Under the pieces are notes generated by a model. The model saw only the letters and a list, made by a program, of their open reading frames with translations, searched no databases and was not told the DNA's origin. This document shows positions 7,483 to 14,799 of a DNA stretch of 21,306 nucleotides, one piece after another. This DNA is from an uncultured Candidatus Saccharibacteria bacterium. Lineage in GTDB: Bacteria > Patescibacteriota > Saccharimonadia > Saccharimonadales > Saccharimonadaceae. The position numbers and the translations under genes are program-made. The stretch covers positions 1-21,306 of the forward strand of contig CALIAC010000001.1 of assembly GCA_938041555.1 (NCBI GenBank). Reading direction: 5' to 3'. Positions within the stretch are counted from its first letter, which is position 1; the number at the start of each line of letters is the position of its first letter.

Positions 7483-8052
7483 ATGACACAACGTACCATT
7501 CCACCCCATGCTCGAATGATTCCGCCCGAGGCACAGTGTGTCTTTGCGGGTGAGATATTTAGTGTTTATCAGTGGCCGCAGCGGCTCTATGATGGCTCAG
7601 TAGCAACCTTCGAGATGGTGCGCCGGCCCGATACAGTGTTCGTTATTGCAGTGGATGATGCGGGCAAGGTGCTCGTAAACGATGAAGAGCAGCCAGGCGG
7701 CATCGTGCGGCATGGCCATTTGCCAGCCGGGCGGGTCGACCCCGAGGATACAACCATCATCGCGGCGGCGCAGCGCGAACTGCGCGAGGAGACAGGCTGG
7801 GAGTTTGCCGACTGGCAGCTGCTAGAGGTGGTGCAGCCCGAAACGAAAATGGAATGGTTTGAACATCTCGTACTAGCCCGGCGACCCGTGCGCCACATGC
7901 CACCGTGCTGCGATGCGGGCGAGCGGATTACCACTCGCGCAATCTCCTGGCAAGAACTTGTGCAATCGGCGGTGCTACTGCGGCATTTCCCATGGCTACG
8001 CGATGTTGCCTCGGTGGAGGAGCTTGCTCCGCGTCATAGGGGTGACCTATAA
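7483..8052 (+). CDS. Nudix hydrolase (ADP-ribose pyrophosphatase-like)
   Basis: 189 residues. The Nudix box spans 83-106 (starting GRVDPED, ending RELREETGW). It keeps the metal-binding RELxEE core, but has Asp87/Glu88-Asp89 spacing with one extra residue compared with GX5EX7REUXEEXGU. The preceding LPAG and the strand TVFVIAVDDAGKVLVNDE fit the ADP-ribose pyrophosphatase branch, which splits nucleoside diphosphates linked to another group. The exact substrate cannot be told. The ATG at 7483 is preferred over an upstream in-frame GTG because a -10 box lies six bases before it, which would leave the longer form untranscribed at its start. No terminator is seen after it. Confidence 0.88.
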   Translation: MTQRTIPPHARMIPPEAQCVFAGEIFSVYQWPQRLYDGSVATFEMVRRPDTVFVIAVDDAGKVLVNDEEQPGGIVRHGHLPAGRVDPEDTTIIAAAQRELREETGWEFADWQLLEVVQPETKMEWFEHLVLARRPVRHMPPCCDAGERITTRAISWQELVQSAVLLRHFPWLRDVASVEELAPRHRGDL

Positions 8053-8165
8053 GGGGAGTAGGGGTGTGGGTATAACATAAGTCAGTATGGAGCGTGCTTG
8101 GTTTTATCTCACATAATGAATAATGACTGCCGCATCAGGTTGAGCCACATTGCTAGGCAAGACAA

Positions 8166-8193
8166 TTGCTCTCCTCGCCAGATACGGTATAAT
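8166..8193 (+). promoter_or_regulatory. Promoter, near-leaderless
   Basis: TTGCTC (8166-8171), a 16-base spacer, and TATAAT (8188-8193), nine bases before the ATG at 8203. It defines that start over longer upstream in-frame ATGs. Confidence 0.6.
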
Positions 8194-8202
8194 AAAGAAA
8201 TT

Positions 8203-9006
8203 ATGAATCGACCTATCAAGCAGATAAAACAGATCAAGCAGCAGGGTAAGCTCCTGCGGATTTTTTGGCAGGCGCTGGCAGTGGCGACGGTGGTGGTGAG
8301 CGTGAAGTTCGTCCTACACCGCCTGGGGTGGGAGCCGATTGAGCAGAGCTCGCTGCACAATAGTGTCATATCCAGCGTGACCTTTGTGATTGGTTTTTTG
8401 CTCTCGGCTACGATCGCAGACTACAAAGAGTCGGAGCGGATCCCAGCAGAGTTTGCAGCGCTGCTAGAGGATATGTATGATGATGCCGCGGCGATTCATC
8501 AGAGCTATCCGGTGTTTGATCTCGATGGCTTTCGGCGCCAGCTGTATGCTGTAGCCCAGGGGTTTTCGAGCGATGTGCGTCACTCGGCCTATGATGCTCG
8601 GCAGGATATTCGGGGCTTAACGCCGTATTTTGCCACGATGGAGCAGGGCAATGTGCCGCCCAACTTCATCGTCAAACTCAAGCAGCAGCAGACGGTGCTG
8701 CTCCGTCATCGTCATCGGGTGGACTACATCCAGCGGATCCGCTTTATTCCCTCAGCATCTATCTTGGCGCGCTCCATTGTGGTGGCGTTGCTTGGCCTCT
8801 TGCTCATTACCAACATCGACCCATTTGTCGCTAGCCTAACGGTTGTGGGGCTGATTAGCTTTGTCTTGGTGTATATGATCATCCTCATCCACGTCATCAG
8901 CACACCCTTCCACAAGGCCGGCAAAACCCGCGACGACGTCAGCCTCTTCCTTATTCGCGATGCAGAAGAGTATCTGAGCGGCCCAAGCGATGCGGCGAGT
9001 AAATAG
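8203..9006 (+). CDS. Four-span membrane protein, bestrophin/DUF4239-like in layout
   Basis: 267 residues. A basic N-terminus with IKQIKQ repeats leads into two hydrophobic segments (about 20-40 and 50-72), a hydrophilic cytoplasmic-type middle (75-190, helical, with acidic EEDMYDDAAA-like stretches and many Gln/Arg), then two more spans (about 192-214 and 218-242) and a charged tail. This 2+2 layout with a large central soluble part resembles bestrophin-like or DUF4239 proteins. I do not see a decisive family motif, so the function is open. It stands alone behind its own promoter, and no terminator is obvious. Confidence 0.7.
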   Translation: MNRPIKQIKQIKQQGKLLRIFWQALAVATVVVSVKFVLHRLGWEPIEQSSLHNSVISSVTFVIGFLLSATIADYKESERIPAEFAALLEDMYDDAAAIHQSYPVFDLDGFRRQLYAVAQGFSSDVRHSAYDARQDIRGLTPYFATMEQGNVPPNFIVKLKQQQTVLLRHRHRVDYIQRIRFIPSASILARSIVVALLGLLLITNIDPFVASLTVVGLISFVLVYMIILIHVISTPFHKAGKTRDDVSLFLIRDAEEYLSGPSDAASK

Positions 9007-9277
9007 GCTGGGCTCGGTGTATCAATAGGGGAGAGATTTAGGAGAAACGGCACTTCTTGTGTGATATGTCTATTATCACGCACCTCGCTGGAGTGTTACA
9101 GGGGGTGCTACCGGTCAGGTAAAGCCCGGGCAAGAACGCAAAAATCACCACAATAGCGAATATTTGCGCTTCATCAATGTAATATGAGCAACGAAGGATG
9201 CTTATTAGAACAAGGGTCTGAAGCTATAACGGCCACTCTTTTTGCCTATCGGGCATCTAGCTATTATCGCCCAACAT

Positions 9278-9286
9278 TGCTATAAT
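9278..9286 (+). promoter_or_regulatory. Extended -10 promoter
   Basis: TGC-TATAAT with the -10 at 9281-9286, 35 bases before the GTG at 9322. The leader contains GGAGGA (9310-9315). Confidence 0.65.
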
Positions 9287-9321
9287 ACAACTGTACTAAC
9301 ATTAACCATGGAGGACATCAC

Positions 9322-9525
9322 GTGGGACTTACTGACGACATCAAAGCCAAAGCCGATGACGCACAAGCCAAAGTCAAAGCAGCAGCTAGTGACGCAAAAG
9401 ACAAAGCCGAAGAAGTAGCTGAGAAGGCCAAAGATGCTGCGCAAAACGCCGTCGACACCGTAAAGAAAAAGGCAAACGACGCCGAGAACAAAGCTCACGA
9501 GATAAAGGGCAAGATGGATCAATAA
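9322..9525 (+). CDS. Small Lys/Ala-rich helical protein (LEA-like)
   Basis: 67 residues from a GTG start with GGAGGA six bases upstream. After MGLTDDI the whole chain is built from Lys, Ala, Asp, Glu, Gln and Val in a quasi-11-residue rhythm (KAKADDAQAKVKAAASDAKD), as in LEA-type and similar amphipathic helices, with no aromatic residue and no Cys. Such proteins are often stress-related or membrane/DNA-associating, but composition alone cannot assign a role. Strong RBS, a good -10 box and a terminator right behind make it a self-contained and probably well-expressed unit. Confidence 0.8.
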   Translation: MGLTDDIKAKADDAQAKVKAAASDAKDKAEEVAEKAKDAAQNAVDTVKKKANDAENKAHEIKGKMDQ

Positions 9526-9548
9526 ATCCTGCGCTTTTTATAGCCACC

Positions 9549-9581
9549 AGAGCTGCTCCATATATAGGAGCAGCTCTTTTG
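9549..9581 (+). terminator. Rho-independent terminator
   Basis: An 11-bp stem (9549-9559 with 9567-9577, AGAGCTGCTCC) has a 7-base AT loop and a TTTT tail. Confidence 0.92.
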
Positions 9582-9718
9582 GTGCGAGAGTGTGCGTTTG
9601 CAGGCGATGGCTACTAGGATATTCGGCAAGCGAGTGGCATCTTCTTGCGATGACCTCATATAAATACCCCATACCCCATAGCATATGCATGCAGGGGGTA
9701 TTAGCTACCGCTAGGCCA

Positions 9719-9727
9719 TGCTACACT
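9719..9727 (+). promoter_or_regulatory. Extended -10 promoter, leaderless type
   Basis: TGC-TACACT with the -10 at 9722-9727, seven bases before the ATG at 9735. Confidence 0.5.
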
Positions 9728-9734
9728 AAGGGGT

Positions 9735-10466
9735 ATGACGAAACCATTTGTACTACTGCAGTCGCGCCCTGAGGATGAGGCGTCGGATAATGAATATCAG
9801 GCATTTTTGCATTTTGGTGGCCTTACACCAACCGATCTTGAGCGAGTGCGTATCGAGGCAGGGCAGCGCCCCGCGCAGTCGCTTGCTGCCTATAGTGGTG
9901 TGCTGATGGGTGGTGGCCCAGCCAACTTTGCCTACGCTCTGGCCGAGAAGCCCGCCGAGCAGCGCCAGTTCGAGGCTGTGATGATGCCACTGCTGCGCGA
10001 GATTATTACCCATGACATCCCATTTCTTGGCGCCTGCCTGGGGGTTGGCGCGCTGGTGTCGGCGCTGGGTGGTACGCCTAGCTTTGCGTATGGTGAGGCG
10101 ATTGGTGCTGTGCCTATCACCCTCACGCCAGCGGCTGCGGATGACCCACTCCTCGCTGACGTACCTACTACCTTCGACGGCTTCGTTGGGCACAAAGAAG
10201 GGGTGCTTGAGCCACCGGCTGCCTGTACTGTCTTAGCGCGCTCGCGCAGGTGCGTGCAGATGCTGCGCGTGGGGCGCAACGTGTATGCCACGCAGTTCCA
10301 TCCCGAGCTCGACCCCGAGAGCCTTGCTCTGCGTATCGATATCTATCGTCACGCTGGCTACTGTGCTCCAGACGAAGCCGATACCCTCATCGCCAATGCC
10401 CGCCAGCAAACCGTCACCGAACCAGTCAAGATTCTGCGCCAGTTTGTGCAGCGCTATCAGCGGTGA
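9735..10466 (+). CDS. Class I glutamine amidotransferase-like protein
   Basis: 243 residues. The triad of class I GATases is present: Cys101 in PFLGACLGVGAL (nucleophile elbow), His189 and Glu191 in ATQFHPELD. A GGGP turn at 59-62 matches the oxyanion region. The domain releases ammonia from glutamine, or in related proteins cleaves gamma-glutamyl or other amides. The chain ends about 40 residues past the GATase fold with no synthetase domain, so it belongs with stand-alone GMP-synthase-like amidotransferases. The partner or substrate is unknown; no biosynthetic gene sits beside it. Translation is probably leaderless. Stop is TGA. Confidence 0.88.
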   Translation: MTKPFVLLQSRPEDEASDNEYQAFLHFGGLTPTDLERVRIEAGQRPAQSLAAYSGVLMGGGPANFAYALAEKPAEQRQFEAVMMPLLREIITHDIPFLGACLGVGALVSALGGTPSFAYGEAIGAVPITLTPAAADDPLLADVPTTFDGFVGHKEGVLEPPAACTVLARSRRCVQMLRVGRNVYATQFHPELDPESLALRIDIYRHAGYCAPDEADTLIANARQQTVTEPVKILRQFVQRYQR

Positions 10467-10856
10467 GAGCTCAAACTCAGTTTTATCTATATCCTGCTTG
10501 TGACACTTCCATCAGGCTGCTGGTGATCGACATTTGCGCTGCATGCATTGACTGCTGAGAGCTGGATGAAAGTTAGCTCATAAGGCGCACTTATTATTTG
10601 CCAAATGAGATGGTAGGGGAGAGGCTCGCACAGGCAGAAGTGATTTTAATGTAAGAACGTGTAGTATTTGTCTACTTCTTGTGTAAAAATATACCCCTTA
10701 GCCTATATAGGCAGTAGGCTATAGCGCATAGCTTTGAGTAATAGTTGTAGCTAGATACTAGCTATATCTAGCTTGAGTGTAATCCTATTAAATCCAACTA
10801 TGAACCTATATAGGGGATGACCTATAGGGTATTAATAAAAACAGAGGTAGCATGAC
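10467..10856. other. AT-rich intergenic region with palindromes
   Basis: 390 bases without a gene. The 10-base palindrome CCTATATAGG occurs at 10702-10711 and 10805-10814, with a shorter CCTATAGG at 10821-10828. TAGCCT (10699-10704) pairs with AGGCTA (10716-10721). An 8-bp dyad AGCTAGAT (10749-10756 with 10766-10773) lies between the two palindromes. These could be operator sites or cruciforms upstream of the next gene. Confidence 0.5.
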
Positions 10857-10885
10857 TTGCATAATATCAATATATCATATATGAT
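10857..10885 (+). promoter_or_regulatory. Promoter of the (GD)n gene
   Basis: TTGCAT (10857-10862), a 17-base spacer, and TATGAT (10880-10885), ten bases before the ATG at 10896, with no Shine-Dalgarno. Confidence 0.6.
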
Positions 10886-10895
10886 AAGAAACATT

Positions 10896-11486
10896 ATGAA
10901 ATTATTTGAAAAAAGTTCAATACCGAATTACGTACAGATTCATACTGATTCTGTTATTCCACCATCGATCAAGCGCTACGACGGTACACATACTGCACCA
11001 GTTAGCCTGGCAACTGACATACGTCTAGAAGGTGAAGGGCCCGAGCAGCGCCTAGTGGTGGATACCGTCCATACGACGCAGGGCAGTTATATGGATTTTG
11101 TCGATCGGCGCATTGTGCCAACATGTGATTTTGCAGCTACTGCGTTGCCTGGTATGACAAGCGAGCTGTGTGGCTGGGTGGGCGAAGGTGATGGTGATGG
11201 TGATGGTGATGGTGATGGTGATGGTGATGGTGATGGTGATGGAGTAGTAAATGTCCTCGCACTTATTCGGCCGGTTGACGTTGCAAAGAGAGGTATGGTT
11301 AATGAGCGGCACAGCCCAGGGGTAATGCGCGCACGGCGTATTGGTGAGCTCGCTGCTATGGCAATGGCCCAGTACCTGCTCCTTGACAAGCAGGCCGATG
11401 CAGATATGACCTTTGATACGAAGACACTGCAAAAAACTATGAACAAGCATAAAAAGCGTGGTGACGTAGCAATACTCCTGCCGTAA
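10896..11486 (+). CDS. Unknown protein with a (Gly-Asp)9 tract
   Basis: 196 residues from MKLFEKSSIP. This start is chosen because the -10 box ends ten bases upstream; earlier in-frame ATGs overlap the promoter. No family is recognised. Residues 1-97 look like a compact strand-rich domain (two-Cys containing). Residues 98-115 are a run of alternating Gly and Asp encoded by nine GGTGAT hexamers, acidic and flexible. The C-terminal 80 residues contain a helix (RARRIGELAAMAMAQYLLLDK) and a basic end (KTMNKHKKRGD). Because the repeat is a hexamer, slippage would change the linker length without breaking the frame. A terminator follows. The acidic linker could bind cations, but this is a guess. 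Confidence 0.75.
   Translation: MKLFEKSSIPNYVQIHTDSVIPPSIKRYDGTHTAPVSLATDIRLEGEGPEQRLVVDTVHTTQGSYMDFVDRRIVPTCDFAATALPGMTSELCGWVGEGDGDGDGDGDGDGDGDGDGVVNVLALIRPVDVAKRGMVNERHSPGVMRARRIGELAAMAMAQYLLLDKQADADMTFDTKTLQKTMNKHKKRGDVAILLP
11187..11242 (+). repeat. (GGTGAT)9 hexanucleotide microsatellite in coding sequence
   Basis: Nine perfect copies of GGTGAT (11187-11240) plus GG. All copies use the same codons for Gly (GGT) and Asp (GAT), which indicates recent expansion or active slippage rather than selection on protein sequence alone. Confidence 0.95.
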
Positions 11487-11534
11487 GCTCATGCCTCGCA
11501 AGGGGTATAGGTACACTATATTGCAAGCCTGTGG

Positions 11535-11578
11535 AAGCATAAGAAGCTCGATAGTTCATACGAGCTTCTTTGCTTTTG
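11535..11578 (+). terminator. Rho-independent terminator
   Basis: A 10-bp stem (11541-11550 with 11561-11570, AAGAAGCTCG) is extended by AAGCA/TGCTT across one bulged base, then TTTT. Confidence 0.85.
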
Positions 11579-11697
11579 GCGGGGGTTAAAGAATCGCTAC
11601 TCGCGGAGAGGTCAAACTGTTGTGCTTAGCTACTATTGATTGAGAAAATAATCTTCACGTAGATACCCTGCCACCCACTGATAGGATAGGGGTATCC

Positions 11698-12072
11698 CTA
11701 TACCGCAGCGTGACACACTGCCTCAATGTTATGCCCGTTTGGGTCGATGAGGAAGGCACCGTAATAGTTTGGATGATAGATCGCTCGCACGCCTGGTGCG
11801 CCATTGTCCTGCGCTCCTGCTGCTAGGCCAGCTGCATAGAATGCATCAACTGCTGCCCGCGACGGTGCAGCAAAAGCAAAGTGTAGTGGCGATGATGGCT
11901 CGCCTTGCCCAAGCCAAAATATCCCGGTATGCTGCGTCCGGTCTGGATTACTAAAGCCCACGCCATATGATTCATCAATTGTCTTGGCATAGCCCAGTGG
12001 TGCCAATACCGCCTCATAAAAGGCCTTGCTTCCTTCAATATCTTTAACGATAATGCCAAAATGATCGATCAT
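11698..12072 (-). CDS. VOC (glyoxalase/bleomycin-resistance fold) family protein
   Basis: 124 residues from the ATG with an AAGGAGG Shine-Dalgarno 6 bases upstream; longer forms lack an RBS. The opening MIDHFGIIVKDIEGSKAFYEAVLAPLGY is the first half of a VOC fold, and the end has NYYGAFLIDPNGHNIEAVCH, the typical last strand with D-P-x-G-x-x-I-E. His4 and Glu117 are at the usual metal-site positions. VOC proteins include glyoxalases, dioxygenases and antibiotic-binding proteins. This short form belongs to the general lactoylglutathione-lyase-like group, whose substrate is usually unknown. An HTH fragment lies just upstream on the same strand. Confidence 0.88.
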   Translation of the reverse strand: MIDHFGIIVKDIEGSKAFYEAVLAPLGYAKTIDESYGVGFSNPDRTQHTGIFWLGQGEPSSPLHFAFAAPSRAAVDAFYAAGLAAGAQDNGAPGVRAIYHPNYYGAFLIDPNGHNIEAVCHAAV

Positions 12073-12099
12073 GAGGTACCTCCTTGCGATATATTGATT

Positions 12100-12129
12100 A
12101 GTATATTGCCTCTTAAGTATACGCCACAA
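12100..12129 (-). promoter_or_regulatory. Possible promoter of the VOC gene
   Basis: On the minus strand TTGTGG (12129-12124), an 18-base spacer, and TATACT (12105-12100), 27 bases before the ATG at 12072. It overlaps the end of the HTH fragment. Confidence 0.4.
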
Positions 12130-12283
12130 ATGATGACAGCAGTGTGTCAGTATTGATTGTTTTTTGTGTCTTTTGGATCACTCTGCGTTTCGACACCTCA
12201 AAGCGACCGGCTAACTCATGAGTAGTGGCTTTGTCTCGCTCGCAGAGGAGCGATAGAATGGCGAGCAGGCGCTGGAGTTTCAT
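12113..12283 (-). pseudogene. Fragment of a WYL/DeoR-type helix-turn-helix regulator
   Basis: 56 residues from ATG (weak AAGG seven bases upstream). MKLQRLLAILSLLCERDKATTHELAGRFEVSKRRVIQ fits the N-terminal winged helix of YafY-type transcription factors, in which such a helix-turn-helix is followed by a WYL domain of about 200 residues. Here the similarity stops after the recognition helix and the frame closes 20 residues later (TINTDTLLSSFVAYT). No WYL remnant is visible downstream because the VOC gene begins within 40 bases. It is most likely a truncated gene; a functional mini-regulator of the VOC gene cannot be ruled out. Confidence 0.6.
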
Positions 12284-12318
12284 AATAACCTTACCAGATA
12301 ATTCGTATAGCAATTATA

Positions 12319-12809
12319 TACCACTATTGTAGCAACGTATGGCTCGTCATGACAAAGAAAGATGTTTATGAGAACAGATTATAAATAGGCTAGTAGTATA
12401 TAGACAGTAGGGGTATAGGTATTATTACAGGATATACAGTCACGTGTGCTGCGTGACTGCCTGGTAAGATAGCGGAATCTAAATGTGTGAATACGGTATC
12501 GCGAGGCTTATAAAATATTTGCTTTGCGTGATGGGGGTGCTACCTTGTTTTTCACTTCCATCATCACCTGAGGTGAAAGACACAGTAGGCTGGACAGTTA
12601 TATAGCAGTGTAAAAGCGAAAAAATAACCACCTAACAGTGGTCTAGTGCCAGTAAAAAATCTCCACGACTTTTCCACATCCCTGCAGACACTAGATATGG
12701 GCACACTATATATAGCGTGGGCGAGGTAGGATCCTTGGTGGCAACAGGGGTAGTGATGGTGCGCGGCATCAACATAATGCTGTATTTGGCAAGCACTCCA
12801 CACACCATA
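12319..12809. other. 490-base gap with hairpins, no supported gene
   Basis: There is an 8-bp hairpin CAGTCACG (12437-12444 with 12452-12459) without a T tail. GGGGGTGCTACC at 12533-12544 repeats exactly at 9101-9112. CACCT/AGGTG forms a tight dyad near 12567. A DnaA-like TTTTCCACA is at 12670-12678. No coding frame here has a believable start or composition. Confidence 0.5.
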
Positions 12810-12818
12810 TGGTATAAT
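12810..12818 (+). promoter_or_regulatory. Extended -10 promoter
   Basis: TGG-TATAAT with the -10 at 12813-12818; AAGGAGA lies at 12840-12846 before the ATG at 12854. Confidence 0.6.
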
Positions 12819-12853
12819 TACCTCGATAACCCCATAAACAAGGAGACAAGCAG

Positions 12854-13231
12854 ATGAGTAATTTTCCGGTAGTGCGCGTAGAGCGTGTTGATGTGCGGAA
12901 TGAGAGCGCGTCGAAGATAGATGTATGGGCACGCATCAAGAATGAGTCCGACCGGCAGGTGAAGGTTGTGAGCTGGGAGTATCTAGGGAATATGCGCAAC
13001 GAGTCGCACACGCTTAACCCGGGGAACACAGTAGATGTGATGCTCTACAGCGGCGCACCCAAGAATTATCCAGACCAAATGTATATTCGCTATGAAGCCG
13101 AGCACGATGGTGGCAGGCATTACTTCTTGGCACGACACCAGGCGAAGTTTGATGAGCGCTATGATAATGACACCAAGTGGTATCGACCATCAGACTGGAT
13201 GGAGTTCCAGCGCGTGGACCGCGGTAACTAG
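12854..13231 (+). CDS. Hypothetical protein, first gene of the rnhA pair
   Basis: 125 residues with a good Shine-Dalgarno (AAGGAGA, 7 bases before ATG). No family is recognised. The first 75 residues alternate short strands (VVRVERVDVRN, IDVWARIKN, VKVVSWEYL, TVDVMLYSG), which suggests a small beta-sandwich. The C-terminal 45 residues are charged and aromatic (RYEAEHDGGRHYFLARHQ, WYRPSDWMEF). It has no signal peptide, so it is probably cytoplasmic. The stop is one base before the rnhA ATG, so the two are cotranscribed and probably translationally coupled. That does not by itself imply a shared function. Confidence 0.78.
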   Translation: MSNFPVVRVERVDVRNESASKIDVWARIKNESDRQVKVVSWEYLGNMRNESHTLNPGNTVDVMLYSGAPKNYPDQMYIRYEAEHDGGRHYFLARHQAKFDERYDNDTKWYRPSDWMEFQRVDRGN

Positions 13232-13232
13232 C

Positions 13233-13673
13233 ATGGCAGCCACTCCACGCATCTTCTACACCGATGGCAGTGCCAGTCCTAACCCTGGCCCGGGTGGCTA
13301 TGCCGTCATCGAGCAGGGTAAGCCCGTGGTGCTGGGCAGCGAGCCAGGCAACACGACGAACATCCGCATGGAGGGGATGGCCCTCATCGCAGCCATGCAG
13401 TTGGCTGGGGCTGAGGAGTGTGAGATTCATACCGATAGCGAATTTTGGGTCAATGTCCTTACCAAGTGGGCACCTGGCTGGGCAGCCAAGGGCTGGCGCA
13501 AGAGCAGCGGGCCCATCAAGAATCTCGAGCTGGTGCAAGAAGCCTATGCGCTTTATACCACCGTGCAACCCAAGCTCATCTGGGTACGCGGCCACAACGG
13601 CCATGAGCAAAACGAGCTCGCCGACCAATGGGCTAACCGAGCACGAGCCGGGGAGCGGCTAGAGGAAAAATAA
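13233..13673 (+). CDS. rnhA: Ribonuclease HI
   Basis: 146 residues, the usual size. It cuts the RNA strand of RNA-DNA hybrids (Okazaki primers, R-loops). The catalytic carboxylates are all present: Asp11 in FYTDGSASPNPGPGG, Glu47 in RMEGMALIAAM, Asp68 in HTDSEF and Asp131 in NELADQWA. His121 and His124 are in VRGHNGH. The basic handle region includes KWAPGWAAKGWRK. The ATG at 13233 is preferred over upstream in-frame ATGs because it gives the standard N-terminus and follows the preceding stop by one base, consistent with coupled translation; there is no strong Shine-Dalgarno of its own. A terminator follows directly. Confidence 0.95.
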   Translation: MAATPRIFYTDGSASPNPGPGGYAVIEQGKPVVLGSEPGNTTNIRMEGMALIAAMQLAGAEECEIHTDSEFWVNVLTKWAPGWAAKGWRKSSGPIKNLELVQEAYALYTTVQPKLIWVRGHNGHEQNELADQWANRARAGERLEEK

Positions 13674-13681
13674 ATAGCAAG

Positions 13682-13707
13682 AAACCGGTCATAGCGACCG
13701 GTTTTTT
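13682..13707 (+). terminator. Rho-independent terminator of rnhA
   Basis: A 9-bp stem (13682-13690 with 13696-13704, AAACCGGTC) has a 5-base loop and a T run. It may also serve the converging minus-strand gene. Confidence 0.92.
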
Positions 13708-13761
13708 AGTTATGGAAAATCTGGCTGCGGAGTGCTTACTCTGTATAAAAGAATGTATACT

Positions 13762-14655
13762 CTATGTACCAGGTTCAAGCTCGTTGAATAGCCTTGGATC
13801 GTAGCCAAGCAGTTGAATAGCTCGTTCTTCTTCTAACTTAGAGCTGGCTGCTGCTTGAGCGGTAGCTTGGGCAGCAGCATCTTTCTTGTCGCGTTGTGCT
13901 GCATCGACGAGGTAGGTATTTTTGGCATAAACGCTAGCCAGTACAGGCTCAAAAGCTCGTGTAATATCATCGCGAAGTGCGTCACCAACCGACTCGGGCA
14001 GCCCGTCATCGTATGATGCACGCGCATCCTTCTCAAACGCAGCGATAACATCAGACTTCTCGGGAACAACTTGATCAAGAATAGGTGCAAGCGTTGTCGT
14101 GCTATCCTCAAGATGATAGAGTGGGTCGAGCTTCTGGTTGCGTTCAGCAATGAGACTCCTAAGCTCGTAGGTAGTGGCGGTCGCGGCTTGATGCCGATCG
14201 CCGATGAGTTGTTTGATATGCTTTGTTTGTTGGTGGGCATGCCAACGAGAAAGTGGGCCATAGATCTCAAGCTCATCAGCTAGTATATTGCTAGCCATGA
14301 CAATGTTGGCATGAATACCACTTGCAACCGCACCCATACCAAGGCTAACAGCTGCTTCTGCGAGATTACTTTCTGGTATGTCAAAATTATACATGACACC
14401 TGCTGCAACACAGAGACCAAGAGCAGCTGAGCCTAGCGCAAGCTTTCTTCCACTATCAAATGTGCGTTCGGCATATTTCAGGGGGATCTTACCATCTGCC
14501 AAATAACTCTTGATGACTGGCAAACTCAGTTTATCAAGCTCTTCTTGTGGGCAGTCAACCCAGCGTATTTCGGTTTTGTCTAAATATGCAGGGTGCTTTG
14601 GCAGACTGGGAGGATTAAAGAGGGGGTACTCGTGAGGTATTGATAGTAACGCCAT
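13762..14655 (-). CDS. Hypothetical protein with a hydrophobic central segment
   Basis: 297 residues from MALLSIPHEYPLF; AAGGAA lies five bases upstream and the promoter at 14702-14730 excludes a longer form. No family is recognised. The N-terminal 70 residues are soluble and Pro-rich. Residues about 75-125 contain two hydrophobic, Ala/Gly-rich stretches (LALGSAALGLCVAAGVMY and AVSLGMGAVASGIHANIVM) that could be a membrane hairpin. The remainder is helical and charged, ending with an Ala/Gln/Lys-rich stretch (AAAQATAQAAASSKLEEER) that may form a coiled coil. There is no signal peptide. It could be a membrane-tethered scaffold, but nothing in the sequence decides this. The gene converges on rnhA and is divergent from metK. 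Confidence 0.7.
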   Translation of the reverse strand: MALLSIPHEYPLFNPPSLPKHPAYLDKTEIRWVDCPQEELDKLSLPVIKSYLADGKIPLKYAERTFDSGRKLALGSAALGLCVAAGVMYNFDIPESNLAEAAVSLGMGAVASGIHANIVMASNILADELEIYGPLSRWHAHQQTKHIKQLIGDRHQAATATTYELRSLIAERNQKLDPLYHLEDSTTTLAPILDQVVPEKSDVIAAFEKDARASYDDGLPESVGDALRDDITRAFEPVLASVYAKNTYLVDAAQRDKKDAAAQATAQAAASSKLEEERAIQLLGYDPRLFNELEPGT

Positions 14656-14701
14656 GGTATTCCTTAAGTAAGTGCTTGTAAGTTGATATGAATGTGTATT
14701 T

Positions 14702-14730
14702 ATTGTAAGAAGAGGTTGCAGTAGTGTCAA
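14702..14730 (-). promoter_or_regulatory. Consensus promoter of the minus-strand hypothetical gene
   Basis: On the minus strand TTGACA (14730-14725), exactly 17 bases, then TACAAT (14707-14702), 46 bases before the ATG at 14655. This is among the best promoters in the window. Confidence 0.85.
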
Positions 14731-14775
14731 GATATCTGTTGTAAACAAGCTATAATACATATAGACGCCGCCTTA

Positions 14776-14784
14776 TGCTATACT
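14776..14784 (+). promoter_or_regulatory. Extended -10 promoter of the metK transcript
   Basis: TGC-TATACT with the -10 at 14779-14784. It would start the RNA near 14791, about ten bases before riboswitch helix P1. A second TATAAT at 14751-14756 is possible. Confidence 0.6.
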
Positions 14785-14799
14785 ACTACCAATATCACT

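Noticed and set aside
8203..9006. The four-span membrane protein as a KwaA partner for the DUF4868 gene
   Set aside because: It is about 10 kb away with many unrelated genes between, and its large central soluble part does not suit KwaA.
9095..9118. T-box-like sequence GGGTGCTACCGG
   Set aside because: It resembles the T-box AGGGTGGNACCGCG at many positions, but the tRNA-pairing TGGN is TGCT, there is no terminator, and no aminoacyl-tRNA synthetase or amino-acid gene follows.
12437..12459. Hairpin CAGTCACG/CGTGACTG as a terminator
   Set aside because: It has no T run after it and no gene ends just upstream on either strand.
12564..12932. Minus-strand frame of 122 codons
   Set aside because: It has no start signals, overlaps the promoter and 5' end of the 12854 gene, and has a low-complexity, Cys/His/Tyr-rich shadow composition.
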